Origin: Clostridium sp. CAG:567
Lineage (GTDB): Bacteria; Bacillota; Clostridia; TANB77; CAG-508
Direction of reading: 5' to 3'
Assembly: GCA_000437855.1 (NCBI GenBank)
Contig: FR902199.1
Span: forward strand, 10,067-21,161
DNA: 11,095 nucleotides
Positions 1-7,948 of this stretch are shown piece after piece. The translations under genes were made by a program, and so were the position numbers. Positions within the stretch are counted from its first letter, which is position 1. Each line of letters starts with the position of its first letter. The notes under the pieces were generated by a model, which was given only the letters and a program-made list of their open reading frames with translations, had not been told where the DNA came from and searched no databases.

Positions 1-26
1 AAATAATTTAAACAATAGAGGTAAAA

Positions 27-833
27 ATGAGTACTTTAACACAAATTATAAAAGAACATATTAGTTATAAAAATCAAATATTTAAACTTGCAAAAGCAGA
101 TTTAATAAAAACATATAGAGGCGCTGCACTAGGATGGATGTGGGCTATTATTAAACCAGCAGTAACAATACTAGTGTACTGGTTTGCTTTCACAATTGGA
201 TTAAGAGCTGGTAAAGCTGTTAATGGATTTCCATATTTTTTGTGGATAATAGCAGGAGTTGTACCATGGTTTTATATTAGTGAAATGATTACAGGTGGAA
301 CAGAATGTATTAGAAAATATAGTTACTTAGTAACCAAAATGAAATTCCCAGTTGCGACAATACCAACATTTATAAATATATCAAAATTCGCAATTCATGC
401 AATGCTAATTGCAATTGTAATTATAATATTTATGGCATTTGGATATATGCCAGATGTATATTTATTACAATTACCAGTATACATGATATTAGCATTTCTA
501 TTTTTAAACTTTTGGGGATTGTTTTCTTCACTATTAGGAGTAATTAGTAAAGATTATAGTAATTTAGTAAAATCTTTTATAACAGCTTTGTTCTGGTTAT
601 CAGGAATCATGTGGAACCCAGAAACTGTACATAATGCAACTGTAAAAAAACTTTTAAATTTAAATCCAGTTACATTTCTAGTTAATGGATTTAGAAATTG
701 TTTTATAAACAAAGTATGGTTTTGGGAACAACCAAAAAGACTTATATATTTTTTAATAATTACAATTGTTTTATTAGTATTAGCTATAGCAACATATAAG
801 AAACTAAGAAAAGACATACCAGATGTGTTATAA
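27..833 (+). CDS. tagG: Teichoic acid ABC transporter permease, TagG-like
   Basis: This is the membrane subunit of an ABC-2 type exporter that flips undecaprenyl-linked wall teichoic acid across the cytoplasmic membrane, working with the ATPase encoded next. The 268-residue protein has a basic amphipathic N-terminus (about 1-35) with the family-typical run from KTYRGAALGWMW into the first membrane segment (about 37-59). Further hydrophobic segments lie near 68-86, 118-138, 147-170, 180-196 and 238-257, giving six in all. The C-terminus KKLRKDIPDVL matches the usual TagG ending, and the length is normal for the family (about 270). The start has an AGAGGT SD at 17-22. It is followed 14 bp later by tagH, the expected partner. 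A related O-antigen or capsule exporter permease (Wzm type) is the main alternative, but the neighbouring glycerophosphotransferases and tagD favour teichoic acid. Confidence 0.93.
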   Translation: MSTLTQIIKEHISYKNQIFKLAKADLIKTYRGAALGWMWAIIKPAVTILVYWFAFTIGLRAGKAVNGFPYFLWIIAGVVPWFYISEMITGGTECIRKYSYLVTKMKFPVATIPTFINISKFAIHAMLIAIVIIIFMAFGYMPDVYLLQLPVYMILAFLFLNFWGLFSSLLGVISKDYSNLVKSFITALFWLSGIMWNPETVHNATVKKLLNLNPVTFLVNGFRNCFINKVWFWEQPKRLIYFLIITIVLLVLAIATYKKLRKDIPDVL

Positions 834-847
834 ACTAGGAGGAGACA

Positions 848-1576
848 ATGAGCGAAACAGTAATTGAGTTTAAAAACGTTACTAAAATATATAAATTATA
901 TAAAAGCGATAAACAAAGACTTAAAGCAGTAATTTGGAAAAGGACACCTTATAAAGAAAAAAGAGCAGTAAATAATGTGTCATTTAAAATTAAAAGAGGA
1001 GATTCAGTTGCGCTTTTTGGTAGAAATGGTGCAGGAAAATCAACAATATTAAAAATGATTACAGAGGTTGCATTTCCAACTACTGGAGAAATAATTGTAA
1101 AAGGTAGAGTAAGTGCACTTTTAGAACTTACCTCAGGCTTTGATCCAGAATTTACAGGTAGAGAAAATATTTACTTAAAAGGTCAGCTATTAGGTCTAGA
1201 AACTAATGAAATAAAAGAACTAGAGCCAACAATTATAGAATTTGCACAATTGGATGACTATATAGATCAACCTGTTAGAACATATTCAAGTGGTATGAAG
1301 GCAAGATTAGGCTTTTCAATAAATGTTAATATAAGACCTGAAATTTTAATTGTAGATGAAGCACTAAGTGTTGGAGATGAGTCATTTAAAAATAAATGTA
1401 TAAAAAAAGTAAATGAAATTATAAACAATGAAAATGTTACGCTATTATTTGTAACACATGCCACAAATGTTGCAAAAGAATTTTGCAAAAGAGGCATGGT
1501 AATGGAAAATGGTGTTATCAAATTTGATGGTGATATAACAGAGGCAATAGAAAAATATAATAGTTCAATAAAATAA
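848..1576 (+). CDS. tagH: Teichoic acid ABC transporter ATP-binding protein, TagH-like
   Basis: This is the ATPase subunit that powers teichoic acid export through TagG. In the 242-residue protein I see Walker A GRNGAGKS (58-65), the polysaccharide-exporter stretch SGFDPEFTGRENIYLKG (about 96-112), the ABC signature SSGMKARLGF (147-156), Walker B ILIVDE (166-171), a D-loop (SVGD, 174-177) and the switch histidine H204 in VTHAT. The approximately 45-residue lead before Walker A is typical of the TagH/Wzt subfamily. The protein stops soon after the nucleotide-binding domain. It therefore lacks the long C-terminal extension of Bacillus subtilis TagH (about 527 aa, from memory) and any carbohydrate-binding domain of the Wzt type. 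A strong AGGAGG SD (838-843) sits just before the ATG. The pairing with TagG and the intact motifs make the assignment secure; the exact exported polymer is inferred from context. Confidence 0.94.
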   Translation: MSETVIEFKNVTKIYKLYKSDKQRLKAVIWKRTPYKEKRAVNNVSFKIKRGDSVALFGRNGAGKSTILKMITEVAFPTTGEIIVKGRVSALLELTSGFDPEFTGRENIYLKGQLLGLETNEIKELEPTIIEFAQLDDYIDQPVRTYSSGMKARLGFSINVNIRPEILIVDEALSVGDESFKNKCIKKVNEIINNENVTLLFVTHATNVAKEFCKRGMVMENGVIKFDGDITEAIEKYNSSIK

Positions 1577-1611
1577 GGGGGACATTGGTAGAGTACCAAT
1601 AAAAATTTAAA
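1575..1611 (+). promoter_or_regulatory. Shine-Dalgarno and intervening hairpin before the fused transferase gene
   Basis: A strong SD-like box AAGGGGG (1575-1581) overlaps the tagH stop codon but lies 30 nt before the ATG at 1612, too far for ordinary initiation. Between them is a perfect 7-bp inverted repeat, ATTGGTA (1584-1590) and TACCAAT (1594-1600), with a GAG loop. If folded, the stem-loop leaves about 13 unpaired nucleotides between SD and ATG, close to a workable distance. No other purine-rich box lies nearer the ATG. The layout is seen directly; the role in bringing SD and start together is inferred, by analogy with the phage T4 gene 38 start. Confidence 0.5.
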
Positions 1612-3882
1612 ATGGAAAGAAAAGATTATATATGGCTGTTTGGAGAGAACAATTCTTTAACTTGTAACAACAACTCTTTTTACTTTTGGGAACAAGTTGT
1701 AAATAATGAGGATGGCATACAAAAATACTTTATATTACAAAAAAATAAGTACAATAAAAAAGCCATAAAAAATATTGAAAAATCTAAAAGAAAAAACATT
1801 GTATGGAAAAATAGCATAAAACATTATCTATTATATAGAAATGCTGATATGTTTTTAGTAACATTAAGTTATAAAGATGTATCTCCTGACAAAATTTTGT
1901 GGAAAAATATAAAGCCACATCCAATAAAACCTGTTATATATTTACAACATGGAACTATTGGAATGAAACGTATAGGCTATACCGGAAAATACTACAACAA
2001 TAATATGTTTAGATTTTTTATGTATAATAAAAAAATAATAGAGCAATATCGAAAAGAAAATGATTTTAAAAGTTATCAATTATACTATGCTAAATATCAT
2101 GCAAGATATAAAGAGCTAGTAAGAAAAAATGAAGAATTTTTGAAAAATAAAAAGCAAAAACAAATTCTTTGGTTTTTAACTTGGAGAGAGTATTTAGGAC
2201 CAAATAAAGAAACTAGCAATTTGATAAAAAATATTAAGTACATAGTTAATGATCCAAAGTTAAATAAGTTTTTAAAAGAAAACAATTACAAATTCAAAAT
2301 ATGTGTGCATCAATTTTTTGATACAAGCATTATTGCTAACATAATGAAAAAAGACAATGAGAATATTGAAATTGCATATCAAAAGAATGTAAATGTTATG
2401 GATGAATTGATACAAAGTGATATATTGATTACTGACTATTCATCAGTTGGATTTGATTTTACATTTTTAAATAAACCTGTAATATTATACCAACCAGATT
2501 TAAAAGCATACTTAAAAAATAGAAGCTTTTATTGTTCAATGAAAGAACTTTCTAACTATTCAATTTTAAACAAAGATGATTTGATAAATGAAATAGTTAA
2601 GGGAGAATACAAAATAAATGAATTTTTCAGACAAGGCTTACCAGAAGATATAGACTATGAGTATGTAAAACAAGGAAAGCATATTGATGATATGTATAAA
2701 TACCTAAAAGAAATTCAAGAAAACAAAATTACATTTATAGGGTATAACTTCTATGGCATAGGAGGAACAGTATCAGCAACTAAGGCTTTAGCAGAAGCTT
2801 TAATGGAAAAGAATTATATGGTTGAACTGATTTCTCTAAAAAAGACTAAAAGCGAAAAATTACAAATGCCTTATGGATTAAATGTAAGAGCTCTATACAT
2901 TCATGGATCTAAGAAAAAGAAAGAATTAGTAAAAAGACTACTTAGAAGTAAAAAGTCATTAAGATATTTAAATGACGATAAGAATAGAAATAATTTAATT
3001 CCATATGTAGGATATGCATTAGAAAAAATATTAAAAAACATTAAAAGCACAACAGTAGTATCAACAAGAGAGTCACTACATATGTTCTTAAAAAATGCGA
3101 AATCTAAAAATATAAAAAATAAGCTATACTTTTTCCATACTGATGCTACAGTATTAAAAAGTTCATTTCCAAAAGTTGTTGAACATTTGAAAAACGAACA
3201 ACTAGAAAATGCTATATTTGTAACAGAGAGTAGCAGAGAAAATTATAAAAAAGTAAATAACTATGAAAATTATGAAAATTCTGCAATAATAGGAAACACT
3301 CTAGCAAGTTATTCTGTTCTATCAAAAGAGCAATTAAGTAAAATGAAGCTAGATAATAAAAAGAGTAAACTAAAAGGCATTTTACTTATGAGAATTTCAA
3401 TAGATAGAAAAAAGGATGTTAATAACATAATTGAATTTGGAAAATATCTAAAAGAAAATAAAAAGAACAATATTGTTATAAATGTATATGGAAAAGGTGA
3501 CTATCTAGAAGAATTTGAAAAATTAGTAGATGAAAATCAAATTTCTAAATATATAAAATATAAAGGAAGTTTAGAAAATCCACAAGATGAAATTTTAAAT
3601 AGTAACTTTGTTTTGGACCTATCAGAAAATCAATCATTTGGTATGATATATTTAGAAGCGATATTTAATGGAAAAATGGTATTTTGCAAAAGAAATGTAG
3701 GCTCAAACGAAATATTAAGAGATATACCAGAAGCATATTTTAGTAGCTATGAGGAACTTGCAAATAAAATAGCAGGTATACCTGAAATTACTAAAGAACA
3801 ACTGATAAGAAATTATGAATTACTATATGATAGATACTCAAGGGAAAAGGTAGCAGAAAAATTCATAAAACTATTAAAATAG
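1612..3882 (+). CDS. CDP-glycerol glycerophosphotransferase fused to a GT4-type glycosyltransferase
   Basis: This is a two-domain teichoic acid enzyme of 756 residues. Residues 1-365 are a CDP-glycerol glycerophosphotransferase domain (TagB/TagF family): the opening YIWLFGE, QHGTIGMKR with the catalytic-type H113, a second family histidine H233, and ITDYSSVGFDF (273-283). The usual PTWR element reads LTWR here (189-192). From about residue 372 a GT4-like, GT-B fold glycosyltransferase begins: a Gly-rich loop FYGIGGTVSATKALAEAL (380-397), RISIDRKKD (594-602), VYGKG, and the donor-site stretch SFGMIYLEA (675-683), where Q674 replaces the first Glu of the EX7E motif. Such a protein could add glycerol phosphate and a sugar to the same chain, or decorate the polymer as TagE does. 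No signal peptide or membrane segment is evident, so it is probably cytoplasmic and membrane-associated. The start fits the family N-terminus, despite the unusual upstream SD spacing. Domain calls are firm; the acceptor and sugar are unknown. Confidence 0.88.
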   Translation: MERKDYIWLFGENNSLTCNNNSFYFWEQVVNNEDGIQKYFILQKNKYNKKAIKNIEKSKRKNIVWKNSIKHYLLYRNADMFLVTLSYKDVSPDKILWKNIKPHPIKPVIYLQHGTIGMKRIGYTGKYYNNNMFRFFMYNKKIIEQYRKENDFKSYQLYYAKYHARYKELVRKNEEFLKNKKQKQILWFLTWREYLGPNKETSNLIKNIKYIVNDPKLNKFLKENNYKFKICVHQFFDTSIIANIMKKDNENIEIAYQKNVNVMDELIQSDILITDYSSVGFDFTFLNKPVILYQPDLKAYLKNRSFYCSMKELSNYSILNKDDLINEIVKGEYKINEFFRQGLPEDIDYEYVKQGKHIDDMYKYLKEIQENKITFIGYNFYGIGGTVSATKALAEALMEKNYMVELISLKKTKSEKLQMPYGLNVRALYIHGSKKKKELVKRLLRSKKSLRYLNDDKNRNNLIPYVGYALEKILKNIKSTTVVSTRESLHMFLKNAKSKNIKNKLYFFHTDATVLKSSFPKVVEHLKNEQLENAIFVTESSRENYKKVNNYENYENSAIIGNTLASYSVLSKEQLSKMKLDNKKSKLKGILLMRISIDRKKDVNNIIEFGKYLKENKKNNIVINVYGKGDYLEEFEKLVDENQISKYIKYKGSLENPQDEILNSNFVLDLSENQSFGMIYLEAIFNGKMVFCKRNVGSNEILRDIPEAYFSSYEELANKIAGIPEITKEQLIRNYELLYDRYSREKVAEKFIKLLK

Positions 3883-3893
3883 GAGGCAGTAAA

Positions 3894-5036
3894 ATGAACA
3901 ATATAAAAAAATATATATTATCAATATTGTTAATTGTATTTAAAGTGCATCTAAGAATTATATATTTTTTTATAAAATTATTCACTACTCCTAAAGATAA
4001 AGTTGTAATGCTTAGTAGACAATCAAATGAAATTAACATTGACTTTATAATGCTACAAGACGAAATAAAAAAACAAATTCCAAATACTGAAATAAAAATA
4101 ATGTGCAAAAAGATACCAAAAAAATTCTCTAAAAAAATAGAATACTATTTTTATATGATTAAAACAATGCACCATTTAGCAACTTCTAAAGTATGTATAG
4201 TAGACGGATATGTAATTCCAGTAAGTATATTAAGACATAAAAAAGATTTAGTAGTTGTGCAAATATGGCATGCATTAGGAGCAATTAAAAAATTTGGAAA
4301 ACAGGTTATAGACAAAAAGGAAGGAAGCAACTCAGTTGTTGCAAACATAATGGACATGCATAAAAATTATACATTTGTCACATGTGCAAGTAAAGCCACA
4401 AGAGAATTTTATGCTAAAGCATTTGGAGTAGAAAAAGAAAAAATACTTCTTCTAGGTATGCCTAGAATAGATTATTTATTAGGGAAAAATAATCAGATAA
4501 ACGAAAAAGTTGAAAAATTACTAGAAGAATATCCAAAATTAAAAGAAAAGCAAAACATATTATATGTTCCTACTTTTAGAAAAGGAGAAAGTACATTAGT
4601 AGAAAAAATTATTAATGAAATAGATGAAACAAAATATAACTTAATTATTAGGCTACACCCACTAGAAAAAACAAATGTAGACAAGGATTATCTTATTGAT
4701 TCAAAATACAGTACATTTGAATTATTAAAAATAGCAGATTATGTTATAACTGATTACTCAGCAATTACTTTTGAAGCAGCTGTCGTAAACAAACCAATAT
4801 TTTTCTATGTATATGATTTGAACGAATATAAAGAAAACAGAGGACTTAATGTTAATTTAAATGAAGAGATGAAATCAGTAACATTTAACAATATAAATGA
4901 TATAATATCAGTAATAGAGGAAGATAAGTATCCTTATGAAGAATACAAAAAATTCAAAGATAAGTATATAGAAACTAAAGATATTAACAATTCAAAAAGA
5001 ATTATAGAACATATAAAGAAGATAATACAAAAATAA
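3894..5036 (+). CDS. CDP-glycerol glycerophosphotransferase family protein, TagB-like
   Basis: This is a predicted teichoic acid glycerophosphotransferase of 380 residues, transferring glycerol phosphate from CDP-glycerol to a lipid-linked acceptor at the inner membrane face. It carries IWHALGAIKKFG (124-135, with H126), VPTFR (225-229), RLHPLEK with H255, and ITDYSAITFEAA (285-296). The WHALGAIKKFG form is the version I associate with TagB-like and ribitol/glycerol primase relatives rather than with the WHGTPLKR form of polymerases. The N-terminus (about 8-30) is a hydrophobic stretch rich in Ile, Leu and Phe with basic residues on both sides, suitable for membrane attachment. The AGGAGG SD (3881-3886) overlaps the TAG stop of the preceding gene, so the two are translationally close. 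The length matches single-domain TagB (about 380). Whether it acts as primase or as another linkage enzyme cannot be told from sequence alone. Confidence 0.88.
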   Translation: MNNIKKYILSILLIVFKVHLRIIYFFIKLFTTPKDKVVMLSRQSNEINIDFIMLQDEIKKQIPNTEIKIMCKKIPKKFSKKIEYYFYMIKTMHHLATSKVCIVDGYVIPVSILRHKKDLVVVQIWHALGAIKKFGKQVIDKKEGSNSVVANIMDMHKNYTFVTCASKATREFYAKAFGVEKEKILLLGMPRIDYLLGKNNQINEKVEKLLEEYPKLKEKQNILYVPTFRKGESTLVEKIINEIDETKYNLIIRLHPLEKTNVDKDYLIDSKYSTFELLKIADYVITDYSAITFEAAVVNKPIFFYVYDLNEYKENRGLNVNLNEEMKSVTFNNINDIISVIEEDKYPYEEYKKFKDKYIETKDINNSKRIIEHIKKIIQK

Positions 5037-5057
5037 ATGTACTTTGGGAGGAAGTAA

Positions 5058-6308
5058 ATGAAGAAGAAAATTAAAGCTATATTCACTAATTTAGCAAAAA
5101 AGAATTTATTTTTTAGAAAAATTTTTAGAGGGATATTAAATACATACAAATATTTAAGATATAAATTTAGAGGTATTGGTAAAAAAATAGATGAAAATAT
5201 AATATTCTTCAGTAGCTTTAACGGAAAATATTATACAGACAGTCCAAAAGCTATATATTTATATATGAAAAATAATCCAGAATTTAAAAACTATAAATTT
5301 GTGTGGGCATTTTCAGAGCCAGAGAATCATAAAGATTTGGAATGTGAAGACACAATAATTGTTAAACAAGATTCAAAAAGCTATGAAAAGTATTTGACAA
5401 TAGCAAAGTATTGGGTAACTAACCATAGAGTATATGATTATATATATCCAAAGAAAAACCAAGTATATGTGCAATGCTGGCATGGGACACCATTAAAAAG
5501 ATTAGGATTTGACTTACAAAAAACAGATAATGCATTAAATACTTTAAAGGAAATGCAACATAAATACTTAATTGAAGCAAAAAAACTTAATTATATGGTC
5601 TCACCTTCTAAATTTACTTCAGAAAAATTGTGTTCAGCTTTTAATTTAAAAGAGGTACATAAAGAAAATTGTATAATAGAACAAGGATACCCTAGAAATG
5701 ACTTTTTATATAATTACACAGAAGATGATGTAAAAAGAATAAAACAAAAGCTAGGAATTGATGGCATAAACAAAAAAATAATATTATATGCTCCAACATG
5801 GAGAGACAATCAACATCAAGCTGGAGTAGGATATACATACAAAACAGAAGTGGACTTTGATAAACTTCAAAAAGAACTTCAGGATGAATATATAATATTG
5901 TTTAGAGCACATTATTTTGTTTCAAATTCATTTGACTTTGAAAAATATAAAGGATTTATATATAATGTATCTAATTTAGATGATGTAAACGAAACTTATG
6001 TTGTCAGTGACATTTTAATTACTGATTATTCAAGTGTATTTTTTGATTATGCAAATTTAAAAAGACCTATGTTATTTTATATGTATGACTTTGAGGAATA
6101 TAAAGATGAAATGAGAGGTTTTTACATTGACATTGATGAGTTACCAGGAGAAATAACAAAGACAGAAGATGAATTAATAAATGCAATAAGACATACCAAA
6201 AATTTTGAGTATAATGAAAAATATAAAAAATTTAATGATAAATTTAACTATTTAGATGATGGACAAGCAGCCAAAAGAACTGTAGAAAAGTTTATGAAAA
6301 CTGTGTAG
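5058..6308 (+). CDS. CDP-glycerol glycerophosphotransferase, TagF-like catalytic domain
   Basis: This 416-residue protein resembles the catalytic half of TagF, the poly(glycerol phosphate) polymerase. Visible motifs are CWHGTPLKRLGFD (140-152, H142), APTWRDN (245-251), LFRAHYF with H285, and ILITDYSSVFFDYA (319-332), followed by the family-typical MYDFEEYKDEMRGFY. The first 50 residues are strongly basic and aromatic (KKKIKAIF, RKIFRGILNTYKYLRYK), suiting contact with anionic membrane lipids. The following IIFFSSFNGKYYTDSPKAIY is the usual opening of the catalytic domain. It is shorter than full-length Bacillus or Staphylococcus TagF (over 700 aa), lacking a large N-terminal domain. The SD GGGAGG (5046-5051) is well placed. 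Of the four family members here this one looks most like a polymerase, but it could also be a CDP-ribitol-using relative; tagD nearby favours glycerol. Confidence 0.88.
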   Translation: MKKKIKAIFTNLAKKNLFFRKIFRGILNTYKYLRYKFRGIGKKIDENIIFFSSFNGKYYTDSPKAIYLYMKNNPEFKNYKFVWAFSEPENHKDLECEDTIIVKQDSKSYEKYLTIAKYWVTNHRVYDYIYPKKNQVYVQCWHGTPLKRLGFDLQKTDNALNTLKEMQHKYLIEAKKLNYMVSPSKFTSEKLCSAFNLKEVHKENCIIEQGYPRNDFLYNYTEDDVKRIKQKLGIDGINKKIILYAPTWRDNQHQAGVGYTYKTEVDFDKLQKELQDEYIILFRAHYFVSNSFDFEKYKGFIYNVSNLDDVNETYVVSDILITDYSSVFFDYANLKRPMLFYMYDFEEYKDEMRGFYIDIDELPGEITKTEDELINAIRHTKNFEYNEKYKKFNDKFNYLDDGQAAKRTVEKFMKTV

Positions 6309-6320
6309 GAAGGAAAAAAT

Positions 6321-7421
6321 ATGGACAATAGAATAGAATACAACTTAACAGCGTATAAAAAATCTATCCAAGAAGGTAAAGAGAAAAAAGCTATATTGTT
6401 TATGGGCTTTGATTATAGATATACAGGAAATTCTAGATATTTATTTGAAGAATTATTGAAGAAGAGAACTGAAGATTTATACTTTGTTACAACTGATGAG
6501 AAAGTAGATAAAAAGTATAGAATTGAACCAGAGTCAAAAGAAATGTATGAAATATTTTATCAATCTAAAATAATTGTATTTGAAACTTGGACAGAAAAAA
6601 CATGGATAAAATCAAAAGATACTGTTTGGATTCAATTATGGCATGGATCACCATTAAAAAGAATGCTACTTGATTCTGATGAAGCAGAAATTGCAAAAGT
6701 AAATCCATGGCACCAAATAGAAAAACTTATTGAAATAAATAAATGGGATTATTTTTTAATAGATAATGAAAACATTTATCCATATTTTAAATCATCATGT
6801 TTATTAGAAAAAGATAAAGTTTTAGACTATGGATATCCAAGAGTAAAATACTTAATAGAAAACAAGAACAATGAGCAGTTAAAACAAGAAATAAAGAGAA
6901 AAGCTGGAATACCAGAAGATAAAAAAGTAATATTATATCTTCCAACATGGAGAGATTATAATTATGGAAGAAGCGAAGAAGAAATAGATTATGATTATTT
7001 TCCAAACATGGATAAAATAAAAAGTACAGTTGGAAATGATTATGTTATTGTTTCAAAAAATCATGTGTTCTTAAATAACAAGAATAAAGATTCAATTACA
7101 AATGTAACTACAGAAACACAAGAGCTTTTACTAATAGGAGATTATTTAATTAGTGATTATTCATCAGTTATATTTGATGCTTTTGCAATTGATTTACCAG
7201 TTGTACTATTAGCAAATGATTTTGAAAAATATCAAAAATCAAGAGGCGTTTATGAATCTATATGGAAAGATTTATTACCATTTGTTAGTTATACAGAAGA
7301 AGAACTAGGAAAAGCAATATTAAATTATAATATAAATACACAAGAATATAAAAATGTAAAAGAAAAATTTAGTTATTTAAATAATGGAGAGGACCTAGTC
7401 AACTTTATATTAAATATATAA
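6321..7421 (+). CDS. CDP-glycerol glycerophosphotransferase family protein
   Basis: This is the fourth glycerophosphotransferase-family protein in a row, 366 residues. It has LWHGSPLKRML (106-116, H108), LPTWRDY (207-213), SKNHVF with H248, and LISDYSSVIFDAFA (276-289), where Ser replaces the usual Thr of ITDYSS. The N-terminal part AILFMGFDYRYTGNSRYLF is the family's first beta-strand region. There is no hydrophobic or strongly basic N-terminal extension, unlike the two preceding proteins, so membrane contact may be indirect. The SD AGGAAGG (6307-6313) overlaps the previous stop codon, and tagD follows after 24 bp, so all are probably co-transcribed. All residues expected for catalysis are present, so it is likely active. 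Its place in the pathway (primase, polymerase or chain modifier) is not determinable here. Confidence 0.87.
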   Translation: MDNRIEYNLTAYKKSIQEGKEKKAILFMGFDYRYTGNSRYLFEELLKKRTEDLYFVTTDEKVDKKYRIEPESKEMYEIFYQSKIIVFETWTEKTWIKSKDTVWIQLWHGSPLKRMLLDSDEAEIAKVNPWHQIEKLIEINKWDYFLIDNENIYPYFKSSCLLEKDKVLDYGYPRVKYLIENKNNEQLKQEIKRKAGIPEDKKVILYLPTWRDYNYGRSEEEIDYDYFPNMDKIKSTVGNDYVIVSKNHVFLNNKNKDSITNVTTETQELLLIGDYLISDYSSVIFDAFAIDLPVVLLANDFEKYQKSRGVYESIWKDLLPFVSYTEEELGKAILNYNINTQEYKNVKEKFSYLNNGEDLVNFILNI

Positions 7422-7445
7422 AATAATTTTTAGGAGGAAATAAAA

Positions 7446-7886
7446 ATGAAAAGAATTTTAACTTATGGAACATTCGATTTATTACATTATGGACATATTA
7501 GACTATTACAAAGAGCAAAAGCTTTAGGAGATTATTTAATAGTAGCACTTTCAACAGATGAATTTAATGCAGGTAAAGGAAAAAAAGCATATCACAACTA
7601 TGAAACAAGAAAGAAAATGTTAGAAGCAATTAGATATGTAGATTTAGTTATACCAGAAGAAAACTGGGAACAAAAAATATCTGATGTACAAAAATATGAT
7701 GTTGATATAGTAGTTATGGGAAGTGACTGGGCAGGTAGTGACAGATTTGACTATTTAAAAGATTATTGTGAAGTAGTTTATTTACCAAGAACAGAAGGCG
7801 TATCAACAACACAAATTAAACAAGATTTAGGATTACAAGAAGCAGTAAATGGTATTAATCAAATACCAGAACCAGAAAAAAAATAA
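7446..7886 (+). CDS. tagD: Glycerol-3-phosphate cytidylyltransferase
   Basis: This soluble enzyme makes CDP-glycerol from CTP and sn-glycerol 3-phosphate, the donor for the four transferases encoded upstream. The 146-residue sequence is closely similar to Bacillus subtilis TagD as I remember it: ILTYGTFDLLHYGH with the nucleotide-binding HxGH (H14, H17), ALSTDEFN, the KKAYHNYETRKKMLEAIRYV stretch, VIPEENWEQK, MGSDWAG and the signature RTEGVSTT (115-122). The family is usually about 130 residues. This copy has an extra tail of roughly 17 residues ending in PEPEKK, with no recognised function. A textbook AGGAGG SD (7432-7437) precedes the ATG. A glycerol-type teichoic acid is therefore the likely product; no tarI/tarJ-like ribitol genes are in the window. 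The assignment is secure. Confidence 0.97.
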   Translation: MKRILTYGTFDLLHYGHIRLLQRAKALGDYLIVALSTDEFNAGKGKKAYHNYETRKKMLEAIRYVDLVIPEENWEQKISDVQKYDVDIVVMGSDWAGSDRFDYLKDYCEVVYLPRTEGVSTTQIKQDLGLQEAVNGINQIPEPEKK

Positions 7887-7889
7887 AAG

Positions 7890-7948
7890 ATTTTGGAACG
7901 ATGTGAAAAATTATTTATAAAAAATGATTTTTTACCTCATCCCAAAAT
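7890..7948 (+). repeat. Long imperfect inverted repeat (hairpin) in the tagD-tyrS gap
   Basis: The 84-bp gap contains a long imperfect palindrome. ATTTTGG (7890-7896) pairs with CCAAAAT (7942-7948). After a small internal bulge GATG (7900-7903) pairs with CATC (7938-7941). AAAAATTATTT (7906-7916) then pairs with AAATGATTTTT (7922-7932), with one T-G wobble, leaving a short A/T loop. No T-run follows on the + strand, so it is not a standard Rho-independent terminator for tagD. On the - strand a T-rich run does follow, but no gene there needs ending. It may be a processing or attenuating structure, or a small dispersed palindrome. Confidence 0.55.
7893..7921 (+). promoter_or_regulatory. Possible sigma-A-type promoter for tyrS-rpiA-tagO
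   Basis: TTGGAA (7893-7898) and TATAAA (7916-7921) are separated by 17 bp, the ideal spacing for a vegetative promoter, and would give a leader of about 40 nt before tyrS. The -35 box matches only four of six consensus bases. In DNA this AT-rich a -10-like hexamer is expected by chance, and the site lies inside the hairpin described here. It is offered as a weak candidate because tyrS and rpiA are housekeeping genes that may need transcription separate from the tag genes. Confidence 0.25.

Noticed and set aside
1267..1599. 110-codon open frame on the - strand inside tagH
   Set aside because: It lies opposite the conserved ABC signature and Walker B coding region and has no family resemblance.
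1585..1602. TTG-started mini-frame of five codons inside the hairpin before the fused transferase gene, a possible leader peptide
   Set aside because: The SD is only 3 nt from the TTG, the codons coincide with the stem, and nothing else supports translation.
5037..5057. Tiny frame ATG-TAC-TTT-GGG-AGG-AAG-TAA exactly filling the gap between two transferase genes
   Set aside because: It has no SD of its own and its middle codons are the SD of the next gene, so chance is the simpler explanation.
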